From assembly GCF_038024855.1 (NCBI RefSeq), contig NZ_CP139089.1, positions 1 through 64,000 on the forward strand: 64,000 nt of DNA, given 5' to 3'. The stretch comes from Methylocella tundrae. GTDB taxonomy: Bacteria > Pseudomonadota > Alphaproteobacteria > Rhizobiales > Beijerinckiaceae. Below, piece by piece: positions 47,403 through 55,421 of this stretch. How positions within the stretch are numbered: the first letter of the stretch is position 1; every line of letters begins with the position of its first letter. Under the pieces are notes generated by a model. The model was given only the letters and a program-made list of their open reading frames with translations. It made no database searches and was not told where the DNA came from. A program made the position numbers and the translations under genes.

Positions 47403-47563
47403 AGGCGCCTGTGCGCTTTCAACCTCCCGTTCCACAAGCTCCCGTCGGAGACACTATCGGCTGTCGGCCGGCCGATGACGGCGCCAGCTTTGAGAGAGCG
47501 CCGCAAAGCGTACTGGTCGGCAAACCGTATGGCGGCGCCACGGATAGAAGATCAGTCCGATGA
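47384..47563 (+). CDS. Small coupled ORF between fliR and the fliJ-like gene
   Basis: This 59-codon ORF starts with ATG at 47384 inside the last codons of fliR and ends with a TGA that overlaps the ATG of the next gene (ATGA at 47560). The peptide begins [20 protein letters not shown] and is Pro-rich in the first third. Double-ended overlap and the absence of other coding in this stretch make it a good candidate for a real gene. I do not recognise the family. It has no signal peptide or membrane segment. Confidence 0.5.
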   Translation: MVDFGLEAPVRFQPPVPQAPVGDTIGCRPADDGASFERAPQSVLVGKPYGGATDRRSVR

Positions 47564-47976
47564 ACAAAAGGCTCGTGAAGGCGCGGCGCATTCTCGAGGC
47601 GCAGACCGAAATCGATCGTCTCGCGGGCTGGACGCTGATTGAACTTCAACGTCAGCTGGAAACGATCGAAGAGCACCGTCATCGGCTGATTGCCTTCATC
47701 GAAACGGAGCCTGCGTTCTACGGTCTTTCCGCTGACGCTGTGATGCGGCGTCTCGAGGCGTTGCAAAAGTCCGACGCGGCGCTGCGAGCTGAGATCCGCG
47801 CGCAAACTGAGAAGCGCTTGGCCGAGCGCGCGCGGATGCGGGGCGCAGAGGCCATTGCCTCTGCGCTCGAGGCCGATCAGCGCCGGCAAGAGGAACAGAT
47901 CCGGCTGATGGAGGTGATCGAGGCTTCGGTCAGCGAAGTGGCGTCAGCCTCAAGCAAGCTTATCGGCTCATCGTGA
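47560..47976 (+). CDS. fliJ: FliJ-like coiled-coil export chaperone
   Basis: This 138-residue protein is almost wholly helical and charged (RRILEAQTEIDRLAGWTLIE, LRAEIRAQTEKRLAERARMR), as expected for FliJ, the stalk of the export ATPase. FliJ is poorly conserved, so the call relies on length, coiled-coil character and location between fliR and a rod-binding protein, where Rhizobiales have a similar gene. Its ATG overlaps the small ORF before it. Confidence 0.6.
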   Translation: MNKRLVKARRILEAQTEIDRLAGWTLIELQRQLETIEEHRHRLIAFIETEPAFYGLSADAVMRRLEALQKSDAALRAEIRAQTEKRLAERARMRGAEAIASALEADQRRQEEQIRLMEVIEASVSEVASASSKLIGSS

Positions 47977-48003
47977 GCTGAGATCCCTCGAATGGAGAGG
48001 CGC

Positions 48004-48486
48004 ATGTCGATCAATCCGGTGTCGGATATCGTGCTTGACGTCGCGAGAGCCGCGGATCCGAGCAAGTCTCTGGCCGCTGCGGAAAGATTATCTCGCCTCG
48101 GCGCCGGGGAACCGGCGGGTGCGGATTTTTCGAGCGTCATGAGAACGAGCAATTCGAGCGATGCGGAATTGCGGAGCATAGTGGCCAAGATGAGCGCAAG
48201 CCCATCCGCCGCGGCTACGTCTCCAATGGACGCGCGGACGAAGGCATACAAGGGCGTTGAGGAACTCGTTCTGCAAAACCTTGTCGAGAACATGTTGCCG
48301 AAGGAAGGCAGCGGCGTCTTTGGAAGCGGAACCGCCGGTGATGTGTGGAGGTCTATGCTGGCCGAACAATTGGCCAAGCAAATTGGCAAGACGGTAGACC
48401 TCGGCCTAGATAAAAGAGCCGACGCTACGCATGGCGCGGTTCACGCAAGGCTACCGGATCCGCACGTGACCGGGAGGCAATCGTGA
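48004..48486 (+). CDS. flgJ: Rod-binding protein, FlgJ N-terminal domain type
   Basis: This 160-residue protein has the rod-binding domain of FlgJ near 80-130: YKGVEELVLQNLVENMLPKE and GTAGDVWRSMLAEQLAKQIG. It lacks the C-terminal muramidase found in enteric FlgJ. The separate transglycosylase at 36491 could supply that activity. The ATG at 48004 has a GGAGAGG site directly upstream, so it is preferred to the in-frame ATG at 47992. It overlaps the next gene by four bases. Confidence 0.85.
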   Translation: MSINPVSDIVLDVARAADPSKSLAAAERLSRLGAGEPAGADFSSVMRTSNSSDAELRSIVAKMSASPSAAATSPMDARTKAYKGVEELVLQNLVENMLPKEGSGVFGSGTAGDVWRSMLAEQLAKQIGKTVDLGLDKRADATHGAVHARLPDPHVTGRQS

Positions 48487-49007
48487 GCTTGACCGATGGC
48501 AAGCTCGCGACCGAGCTTATGCATGAGCCCGGCGCTGTCGGGCGCCTCTCGCCGCCAACGCGTCCTGGCGGCCCGGCGGCGCAGCGAGAAGACCCTGATG
48601 CTGCAGAGAGAAGCGCGCTCCCTGAAGGTGAAAAGTCGAGGCCGATGCTGGAGACCTTCTTCAACGCGGTGGAAAAGCTCGAATCTCTGCTTGATCTTGA
48701 GACACAGCTACTCAGGCAGAACAAGCCGGTAGCGTTGCATGATTTTAATCATAAGAAGAGCCATGGACTGCTCGAACTCAGCCGGGCGATGAGCGCGTGC
48801 CGGGCGCATGATCGTTCGACGTTCGACTTTGAGGCCAGGGCGCCGTTGGGGCGATTGCGGACGAAACTGGAGAGCAACCTCGCCAGCCTACAGACACATC
48901 TGACAGCGGTTGGAGAAATCGCGGCGATCATTGCGCGCGCCATCCAGGATCATGAATCGGATGGGACCTATTCTATAAGGCGTTATACGCGGAGCGACAG
49001 GGAATGA
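48483..49007 (+). CDS. flgN: FlgN-like flagellar export chaperone
   Basis: This 174-residue protein has a disordered Pro-rich first 55 residues and then a helical region (FFNAVEKLESLLDLETQLLR, LHDFNHKKSHGLLELSRAMS) resembling the FlgN chaperone for FlgK and FlgL. Similarity is weak. GTG start overlaps the flgJ stop and its own stop overlaps the next ATG, so it is part of the same unit. Confidence 0.55.
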   Translation: MSLTDGKLATELMHEPGAVGRLSPPTRPGGPAAQREDPDAAERSALPEGEKSRPMLETFFNAVEKLESLLDLETQLLRQNKPVALHDFNHKKSHGLLELSRAMSACRAHDRSTFDFEARAPLGRLRTKLESNLASLQTHLTAVGEIAAIIARAIQDHESDGTYSIRRYTRSDRE

Positions 49008-49453
49008 TCCGGCTTGTCGCTAGCTGTCTATGGATTTGCGTAGCGACGCTGATGTCGGCCTATGTTGGCGCAACCTGGAAAGCCGGCGCCGGGCAGGTGA
49101 AGTCGGCGCCGCGACAATTCGAGCATTTGGAGCATAAAAAGACTGAAGCCATAAGCGTTCCGATGATTGCCGACGGTGACATCACAGGCTACGTCGTCGC
49201 GCAGTTCATCTATCTCATTGATCCGGAAGCTCTGAAGCAGATGTCGGTGCCGCCAGATGTGTTCATCACGGATGAGGCTTTCCGGAAGCTTTATGTGGAT
49301 AAGGTTGATTTCAATCATCTGGAAAAATACGACGTCGCTGCTCTGACGAAGGATCTTGTGAAGAGAGTCAATCAACGGCTCGGCGGCGACATCATCAAAG
49401 ACGTGCTGGTCGAACAATTTAATTATGTCCCGAAGCAAGACATCTCCAAATGA
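49004..49453 (+). CDS. Membrane-anchored protein with FliL-like tail, function unknown
   Basis: This 149-residue protein has one N-terminal hydrophobic segment (LVASCLWICVATLMSAYVGA) and a periplasmic domain ending in LVKRVNQRLGGDIIKDVLVE then QFNYV. That ending recalls the C terminus of FliL, where a helix is followed by a DVLxxxF strand. The family is not certain. The gene overlaps the flgN-like gene and is likely flagellar. A stator-associated role is possible but only inferred. Confidence 0.6.
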   Translation: MIRLVASCLWICVATLMSAYVGATWKAGAGQVKSAPRQFEHLEHKKTEAISVPMIADGDITGYVVAQFIYLIDPEALKQMSVPPDVFITDEAFRKLYVDKVDFNHLEKYDVAALTKDLVKRVNQRLGGDIIKDVLVEQFNYVPKQDISK

Positions 49454-49551
49454 TGGCCGCCTTTCCTGGCGCTCCTTAGCGAGCCCGGGAGCGAGCGTCA
49501 CAATGCGCGGAATCGGTAGGCGATCGCTTATGAGCAGGAAAGGGTGAAACG

Positions 49552-50058
49552 ATGATCTTCGAAAGGCTGACATGGGTTGGGTTCATGATCGTAGCTGCGG
49601 GATGGGCGCTGTTGTTTTCTGCGCCCCAGTTGACCAACTTCATGGCGCAGGCGTCAGGACGCTCCCTCGGGGTGGCGACAATCGATATACCGACGATCGC
49701 GCAAGGCGCAATTATGACCGGGTTCGGCATCGGAATTCTCGGCGCCCTGCAAACCGGTTTCGGAGCGTTGAACAGGTTTTTCGAAGCTGTGCTCGAACGG
49801 TCTCAACACGCCAGGCCGCAGTCAGGAGCGCCAACTCCCGCCAATCCCATGGTTCATGCTGCGACGCCCGCTCCCGGTCAAGCTGTGACCAAGGCTATCG
49901 TTAAACCACAACCCTCCCAGCCAAGGAAGATCCTGGAGCGTGGGTGGGTCAAAGATCGAGCCTATGTGCTGTTTACCGACGGCAGCGTCGAGGTTGAGAC
50001 AATGCTGGGGCGGCGCATGTTCCCTTCGCTTCAGGATGCGCAGGAATTTATTGCGTGA
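49552..50058 (+). CDS. Uncharacterised two-helix membrane protein at the end of the flagellar cluster
   Basis: I do not recognise this 168-residue protein. It has two hydrophobic segments near the N terminus (LTWVGFMIVAAGWALLFSAP and AIMTGFGIGILGALQTGFGA), a Pro/Ala-rich linker of about 45 residues and a small C-terminal domain, AYVLFTDGSVEVETMLGRRM followed by FPSLQDAQEFI. A GAAAGGG site precedes the ATG. It may be a cell-envelope adaptor. The link to motility is only by position. Confidence 0.65.
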   Translation: MIFERLTWVGFMIVAAGWALLFSAPQLTNFMAQASGRSLGVATIDIPTIAQGAIMTGFGIGILGALQTGFGALNRFFEAVLERSQHARPQSGAPTPANPMVHAATPAPGQAVTKAIVKPQPSQPRKILERGWVKDRAYVLFTDGSVEVETMLGRRMFPSLQDAQEFIA

Positions 50059-50151
50059 TGTGCGGGCCACAGGCGGTAGGCCCGAGGGGCGGTCGCAATG
50101 CGTGAGCGGGCATGGACTTCTGGAATGGGCGGCTTTCAAAAGGGGCGGCGG

Positions 50152-50814
50152 ATGGACGGTTTGCGTAGGGAAAAGGGCAGGTCAAAGCAGAGCGAGACGG
50201 AACAGCCGGCTTCGACCTTCCGGCAAACGCATGTGCGAGGGCGCGTTCTTTTCGGCATCGGGTTGATGCAAGGCGCGCCGAAGGCGGGGGCGCCGTCTCA
50301 CGCGCAGATCTCGGCGCTGCACGGCTTTGCTTTGACGCTCGATCATGGGCTTGTCGCGGCGGGGATTGCCGCTGCGATAGGTTCGGCAGGTTTTGCCGGC
50401 TTCATGATCGCGCGCGACAACAGTCACCCAATGTTTGGCGGCATTGAGCATCTGATGATTTTCGCGCAGCCGATCGGTGGTCAGGCGAGCCATCGATCGC
50501 CGCAGATGGATCAATCAGAGAGCCATAAAGTCGATTTTAACGTGACAGGTTCGATCGATCAGGCTGCGTTGAACGCGAGCGCCGAACGACCGCGTCCGGA
50601 CAAAGAGCCCGACGTGAAGCATGGCGCTGTTAAAGGTTATGTTCTCCGCTTTGCGCCGAAAGGCGGCTTGTTGGCGGAAGGACCGAAAGGATCTTACGTC
50701 GCAATGCCCGGAACCGTGCTGCCGGACGCCGGACGCATTCTTTCAATCGAGAACAGGAGCGGTCGATGGCTTATCACCACCGAGAAGGGGGTGATCGCCG
50801 AGACCGGCCTATAA
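50152..50814 (+). CDS. Uncharacterised single-pass membrane protein
   Basis: This 220-residue protein has a basic N terminus, one hydrophobic segment (GLVAAGIAAAIGSAGFAGFM) near residue 75 and a C-terminal beta-rich domain: GYVLRFAPKGGLLAEGPKGS, then PGTVLPDAGRILSIENRSGR and WLITTEKGVIAE. The tail resembles a small domain seen at the end of many Rhizobiales membrane proteins of unknown role. The start at 50152 has a GGGGCGG site; 50098 is an alternative. No function can be assigned. Confidence 0.6.
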   Translation: MDGLRREKGRSKQSETEQPASTFRQTHVRGRVLFGIGLMQGAPKAGAPSHAQISALHGFALTLDHGLVAAGIAAAIGSAGFAGFMIARDNSHPMFGGIEHLMIFAQPIGGQASHRSPQMDQSESHKVDFNVTGSIDQAALNASAERPRPDKEPDVKHGAVKGYVLRFAPKGGLLAEGPKGSYVAMPGTVLPDAGRILSIENRSGRWLITTEKGVIAETGL

Positions 50815-50854
50815 CAAAATTGCATGCCTGCCTTTTCAATGTTGGCGAGGCGTT

Positions 50855-51304
50855 TCAGCCGTCAGTCGCGTAATGGCGGCCGCGCAAACATGCGAGCTGC
50901 AGCCGGCTTATCTTAAGCGACGCTGGCGATTGAATGAAACAAAGACCGAGTTCGCGGTCCTTTCGCCAAATGACGTAGGCGTCGATCAGCCGTTCCGGAT
51001 AGTCTTCATAGAGCCGCATTGCGACGGGGGCCGGGACATCGCCAAGGAGCCGCACCCGCGCGCCCCTGTCGGACCGGTCGTAAATCTGGCATTCAATTAA
51101 AAATGCGTTTTGGCGATTGAGGATCTTTCCTGATCTGAGGCGCGTGCGGCGTCTACGCGCCGCCCGTCTTTCGACGCGCTTTATGGTGTCGTGGACGCAA
51201 TAGGCGAAGTCCCGCGCAACACGCCCTTGAACCAGAACCGCGACTTTGCGCGCCTGCGCAAATGGGCGAGGCGAGCCGGAATCCACGGTCAATCGACGGC
51301 CCAT
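50855..51304 (-). CDS. PilZ-domain protein
   Basis: This 149-residue protein has a basic N-terminal half and a PilZ domain: RRAARRRRTRLRSGKILN supplies the RxxxR-like c-di-GMP motif and YDRSDRGARVRL the D/NxSxxG motif. It ends with VIWRKDRELGLCFI, the last strand of the fold. PilZ proteins bind cyclic di-GMP and often slow flagellar motors. It faces the flagellar cluster and may act on it, which is inference. Confidence 0.75.
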   Translation of the reverse strand: MGRRLTVDSGSPRPFAQARKVAVLVQGRVARDFAYCVHDTIKRVERRAARRRRTRLRSGKILNRQNAFLIECQIYDRSDRGARVRLLGDVPAPVAMRLYEDYPERLIDAYVIWRKDRELGLCFIQSPASLKISRLQLACLRGRHYATDG

Positions 51305-51493
51305 GATGTTGCTCCTGCAGGACGCGGCGGCGAACGGCGCGCCTGCATCCTAACGCATGAATGCAAAAGCGAATGCGTGATCGCAGGCTTTGGTAAACGC
51401 TGTAAGCAGCATCGCCTTCGCGCCGCTGCGCGCAGCCGTCATGCTTGCTCGTGCTGTATAAGGTGCGATATAAGACAATCTCTGCTCGCAGGC

Positions 51494-51612
51494 GCTAGAG
51501 CATATTCCGATCAGATCGGTTCGATCTGATCGACAAGAATATGCTCAAGCTTTTGAATCTGGATCGATTTCTGATCGATCGAATGACTCCTTTCGATCGG
51601 AAAGCGCTCTAA
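51494..51612. repeat. Intergenic palindromic repeat, family B
   Basis: A hairpin-forming unit precedes modA. GAGCATATTC (51498-51507) pairs with GAATATGCTC (51537-51546), and inside it CGATCAGATCG (51508-51518) pairs with CGATCTGATCG (51522-51532), giving a nearly continuous stem of 21 pairs. GATCGATTTCTGATCGATC and a final GATCGGAAAGCGCTCTA follow. The element is dense in GATC. Similar elements occur between genes in Beijerinckiaceae genomes, from memory. Confidence 0.65.
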
Positions 51613-51647
51613 AGCGTCGGGAACAAAAATTCGAAGAGGAGATCTGC

Positions 51648-52448
51648 ATGCGGTTTTTCGCCCGCCGCGCGTTCAATGCGCTCGCCTTGTGCCTGGCTCT
51701 GGCGCGCCCCGGCCTGCCGCAGACAGCCTCGGCTCAGACGGCGGCCACCGCGGGCCCTACTGTTTTTGCGGCAGCCAGCATGAAAACCGCCCTTGACGCG
51801 ATCGCAGCCTCCTGGACCGCGCAAACCGGCAAGGCGCCCGCGATCGTTTATGGATCTTCCGCTGTTCTCGCCAAGCAGATCGAGCAGGCCGCGCCGGCGG
51901 ACATTTTCATCGCGGCGGACGTAAACTGGGCCGACTATCTGGAGAAAGCAAAATTGCTTCGACCAGGGACGCGCCGGAACGTTCTCGGCAATGCGCTGGT
52001 CCTGATCGAACCGGCGGATTCCAATATCACCCTGAAGATCGAGCCGGGCTTCGACCTTGCCGGCGCGACGGGCGACGGCCGAATCGCCGTTTGCACCATT
52101 GCGTCTTGCCCTGGGGGCATTTACGCCAAGCAGTCGCTGGAAAAGCTTGGCGTTTGGGATAAGGTCGAGCCGAAGCTCGCGCAGGCGGATAATATCCGCT
52201 CGGCATTAAACCTCGTCTCGCGCGGCGAAGCGCGTTTTGGCATCGTTTATGCCACGGACGCCAAGGCTGATCCCAAGGTGAAGGTCGTCGACACATTTCC
52301 GGACTCGACGCATAGCCCGATCGTTTATCCGGTCGCCGTTCTGGAAGGCTCGAAGAATAGCATGGCCGCATCATTTGTCGCTTATCTGTCGTCGCAGGCG
52401 GCGACCAAGATTTTGCTGGATCAAGGCTTTACGGTTTTGTCGAAATAG
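51648..52448 (+). CDS. modA: Molybdate ABC transporter substrate-binding protein ModA
   Basis: ModA captures molybdate or tungstate in the periplasm. The 266-residue precursor has a signal peptide (cleavage near ASAQTAA), then FAAASMKTALDAIAASW, VYGSSAVLAKQIEQAAPADI, and DIFIAADVNWADYLEKA, all ModA motifs. A GAGGAG site precedes the ATG. It begins the modABC operon. Molybdenum would serve enzymes such as formate dehydrogenase or nitrogenase, none of which is in view. Confidence 0.96.
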   Translation: MRFFARRAFNALALCLALARPGLPQTASAQTAATAGPTVFAAASMKTALDAIAASWTAQTGKAPAIVYGSSAVLAKQIEQAAPADIFIAADVNWADYLEKAKLLRPGTRRNVLGNALVLIEPADSNITLKIEPGFDLAGATGDGRIAVCTIASCPGGIYAKQSLEKLGVWDKVEPKLAQADNIRSALNLVSRGEARFGIVYATDAKADPKVKVVDTFPDSTHSPIVYPVAVLEGSKNSMAASFVAYLSSQAATKILLDQGFTVLSK

Positions 52449-52501
52449 CCTCGCCGACGTCGCTCCGCGACAGGGATCAACCGGATCAAATGAGCGCTTA
52501 A

Positions 52502-53197
52502 GTGTTGGATTTATCGCCCGATGAATGGACAGCGATCTGGCTCTCTTTGAAGATCGCGGTCGTCGCCACAATGGCGAGCCTTCCCTTTGGCGTTTTCACG
52601 GCCTATGCGCTGGCCCGCTGGAAATTTCCTGGCAAGACGCTCGTCAATGGCGTGGTCCATCTGCCCCTCGTCCTGCCGCCCGTCGTCACCGGCTTTATCC
52701 TGTTGATCCTGCTCGGCCGCAAAGGCGTTTTCGGACCGTTTCTCGCCAGCATCGGCATTGTCTTGTCGTTTCGCTGGACAGGCGCCGCCGTCGCCTGTGC
52801 CGTGATGGGATTCCCGCTGATGGTGCGCGCCATGCGCCTGTCGTTCGAGACCATTGACCGAAGGCTCGAACTGGCCGCCGGAAGTCTCGGCGCCAGCGGC
52901 GTCTGGACCTTTTTGCTGGTCAGCCTTCCTCTCGCCGTTCCAGGAATCATTGTCGGGGCAATTCTCGCTTTCGCGAAGTCGCTCGGAGAGTTCGGCGCGA
53001 CGATCACCTTCGTCTCCAATATTCCCGGCGAGACGCAGACGATCTCGGCGGCGATCTACACCTTTACGCAAGTCCCGGGTGGGGACATCGGAGCCATGCG
53101 TCTGACGGCGGTCGCCATCGTCATTGCGCTTTTTGCGCTGATCGCTTCGGAAATCATTCAGCGCTGGGCTGAAAAACGCGTTGCGAGCTTTGAATGA
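52502..53197 (+). CDS. modB: Molybdate ABC transporter permease ModB
   Basis: ModB is the inner-membrane channel of the molybdate importer. The 231-residue protein has about five or six membrane segments and the ATPase-contacting segment FETIDRRLELAAGSLGASG, plus AKSLGEFGATITFVSNIPGE, typical of ModB. It starts with GTG at 52502 (TTG follows immediately) and overlaps modC by four bases. Confidence 0.95.
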   Translation: MLDLSPDEWTAIWLSLKIAVVATMASLPFGVFTAYALARWKFPGKTLVNGVVHLPLVLPPVVTGFILLILLGRKGVFGPFLASIGIVLSFRWTGAAVACAVMGFPLMVRAMRLSFETIDRRLELAAGSLGASGVWTFLLVSLPLAVPGIIVGAILAFAKSLGEFGATITFVSNIPGETQTISAAIYTFTQVPGGDIGAMRLTAVAIVIALFALIASEIIQRWAEKRVASFE

Positions 53198-54291
53198 TCG
53201 AGATCCGGGTCGGTCTTGATCTGGCCACGTTCAAACTCGACGTGGCCTTCGCCGACGGCCGGGGCATCACGGCGCTATTCGGGCAGTCGGGTTCAGGCAA
53301 ATCCTTAACGCTCAGTCTGATCGCCGGCCTGAGGCGACCGGATCGCGGCTTCATCAAGCTTGATGGCGAACTGTTGGTCGATGTCGAGAAGCGCATCTTC
53401 GTGCGGCCGCATCGCCGCCGCATTGGTCTTGTGTTCCAGGACTCGAATCTCTTTCCCCATTTGAGCGTGCAGCAAAATCTCCTCTTCGGCCGATGGTTCG
53501 CGCCGCGCGGCGCGCGGCAGATCGAATTCGACGCCGTCGTTGAGACCCTGGGGATCCGGCCCCTGCTGCCGCGTCGCCCGGCGCGGCTTTCCGGCGGCGA
53601 ACGCCAGCGCGTCGCGATCGGCCGCGCGCTTTTGTCTTGCCCGAGGCTTCTCCTTTTCGACGAGCCTCTGGCCGCGCTCGACACAGCGCGCAAGCTCGAG
53701 ATCCTGCCTCTCATCGAGCGTATTCGGGACGACTTCAAAATCCCGATCGTCTATGTCTCGCATGCGGTGGAGGAGGTGGTGAGGCTTGCCTCTTTGGTGG
53801 TTGTTCTCGAAAATGGGAAGGTGAAAGCGATCGGCGATGCGAATGAAGTCTTTGGCGCCGCTGCCGCTGGTTCGCTCGAAGACCGGTTCGATCGCTCATC
53901 GGTGCTGACGGTGACGGTCGGCGGCAGCAACGCAGCCTATGAGTTGACGCAGCTGAAACATCCCGCTGGAACAATATGGCTCGCGGGGCCCGCGGGCCCG
54001 CCAGGCCGGTCCGTGCGGATTGTCGTCAAGGCCACCGACGTCGTGCTTGCGAAAGAATCGCCGCACGACGTGAGCATTCGCAATGTCCTGTCCGGCGCGG
54101 TCGAGTCGATCGAGACCCAGGGTCCCTTTGCTATGGTCGAGGTCGCGCTTGATGGCGGCGGGCGCCTCGCCGCTGTCGCAACGCGCCTCGCCGTGGACGA
54201 ACTTCATCTCGACCGGGGCGCGAAGGTCTTCGCTTTGATCAAGTCGACCGCTCTCGATGAGCGCGCCGTTGGCGAGGCGCCGCACCCTTGA
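53194..54291 (+). CDS. modC: Molybdate ABC transporter ATP-binding protein ModC
   Basis: ModC powers molybdate import. The 365-residue protein has Walker A GQSGSGKSLT, Q-loop GLVFQDSNLFPHLSV, signature LSGGERQRVAIGRALL, Walker B LLLFDEPLAALD and switch His VSHAVEEV. It ends with a C-terminal TOBE domain (about 290-365) that binds molybdate. It overlaps modB (ATGA). Full length and intact. Confidence 0.96.
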   Translation: MIEIRVGLDLATFKLDVAFADGRGITALFGQSGSGKSLTLSLIAGLRRPDRGFIKLDGELLVDVEKRIFVRPHRRRIGLVFQDSNLFPHLSVQQNLLFGRWFAPRGARQIEFDAVVETLGIRPLLPRRPARLSGGERQRVAIGRALLSCPRLLLFDEPLAALDTARKLEILPLIERIRDDFKIPIVYVSHAVEEVVRLASLVVVLENGKVKAIGDANEVFGAAAAGSLEDRFDRSSVLTVTVGGSNAAYELTQLKHPAGTIWLAGPAGPPGRSVRIVVKATDVVLAKESPHDVSIRNVLSGAVESIETQGPFAMVEVALDGGGRLAAVATRLAVDELHLDRGAKVFALIKSTALDERAVGEAPHP

Positions 54292-54470
54292 CGATTTCGC
54301 ATGGAAGTGAACCATGCTCGTCATCATCACTTCTCGCCATCACTTCTCACGGCGAAAAAACTGCGCGGCTTTCGGGCGTGTTCCTCGGCTCGGAGCTAAA
54401 CCTTCTCCGGAGAATCCGCTTTGGGCCTCTTGACAGGCATGATCTGCAAACCCACCTAACGCCAGCAATC

Positions 54471-54496
54471 TTTCGATAATTGTAAAACCATCGAAA
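54471..54496. promoter_or_regulatory. Inverted repeat before the SDR gene
   Basis: TTTCGAT (54471-54477) and ATCGAAA (54490-54496) form a perfect 7-base inverted repeat with a 12-base spacer, ending 29 bases before the SDR start. A TTGACA hexamer at 54430-54435 could be a -35 box. The site is a candidate operator for the ArsR-type protein encoded two genes along. The 200 bases before it hold no gene. Confidence 0.4.
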
Positions 54497-54525
54497 TGTT
54501 GCGTGCATTTGCAAGGTGGAGTGTC

Positions 54526-55275
54526 ATGAGCAAATTATCCGGCAAAGTAGCCATCGTCACGGGCGCGTCAAAAGGCATTGGCGCCGGCATCGCAAAGGGG
54601 CTGGCGGCGGAGGGGGCGGCGGTCGTCGTGAACTATGCTTCGAGCAAGGAGAGCGCTGAGCGGGTCGTCGCCGACATCAAGGCGAAAGGCGGAACAGCGA
54701 TCGCCGTGCAAGGCGATGTCGCCAAAGCGGCCGATGTAAAGAAGATTTTTGCCGAAACGACGCAAAAGTTGGGACGGCTCGACATTTTGGTCAATAACGC
54801 CGGCGTCTACAATCTTCTGCCGATCGAGGCGTTAACTGAAGACGACTTTCATCGCCATTTCAACATCAACGTTCTCGGCCTCTTGCTCGCGACACAGGAG
54901 GCGGTCAAAGTTTTCGGCGAGGAGGGCGGCAGCGTCATCAACATCGGCTCCGCCATAACAAGCATCAATCCGCCGCAGACGGTTGTTTATACCGCCACGA
55001 AAGGCGCGGTCGACTCCGTGACGCGCGTGCTCGCGAAGGAGCTCGGGCCGAAGAAAATCCGGGTCAATTCAATCAATCCAGGCGTGATCGAAACCGAAGG
55101 CACGACCGCCGCCGGCATCATCGGGAGCGACTTTGAAAAGCAGTTTATCGCGCTGACGCCGCTTGGGCGCACCGGCCAGCCCGAAGACGTCGCGCTCGTG
55201 GCGGCGTTCCTCGCCTCCGACGAATCGCGCTGGGTCACAGGCGAAACGCTGGCGGTTTCAGGCGGCTTGCGATAG
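54526..55275 (+). CDS. Short-chain dehydrogenase/reductase
   Basis: This 249-residue classical SDR has the NAD(P)-binding GASKGIGAGIAKG near residue 15, NNAG at about 90, the catalytic YTATKG (YxxxK) near 155, and PGVIETEG after it. It resembles 3-oxoacyl-ACP reductases and glucose 1-dehydrogenase-like SDRs, but the substrate cannot be told. The ATG at 54526 has an AAGGTGGAG site, so it is preferred to 54496. It is followed by an ArsR-type gene and preceded by an inverted repeat. Confidence 0.9.
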   Translation: MSKLSGKVAIVTGASKGIGAGIAKGLAAEGAAVVVNYASSKESAERVVADIKAKGGTAIAVQGDVAKAADVKKIFAETTQKLGRLDILVNNAGVYNLLPIEALTEDDFHRHFNINVLGLLLATQEAVKVFGEEGGSVINIGSAITSINPPQTVVYTATKGAVDSVTRVLAKELGPKKIRVNSINPGVIETEGTTAAGIIGSDFEKQFIALTPLGRTGQPEDVALVAAFLASDESRWVTGETLAVSGGLR

Positions 55276-55421
55276 AGCAAAGCAGCTAGGGCGGCAGGCC
55301 GATTCCGGTCATGCCGCATGATGGACGAGAGTGTTTGAGCGGACCGGCCTGATCTCGTCGGGACGGTTCGGTTTCTGCTAGGAGTGCGATCGATTCAACG
55401 CGTTACGCTCCGGGGAGAGGG

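Noticed and set aside
54322..54352. Direct repeat ATCACTTCTC twice, considered as a CRISPR or iteron
   Set aside because: Only two adjacent copies with no spacer pattern; no CRISPR array or cas gene is present in the window.
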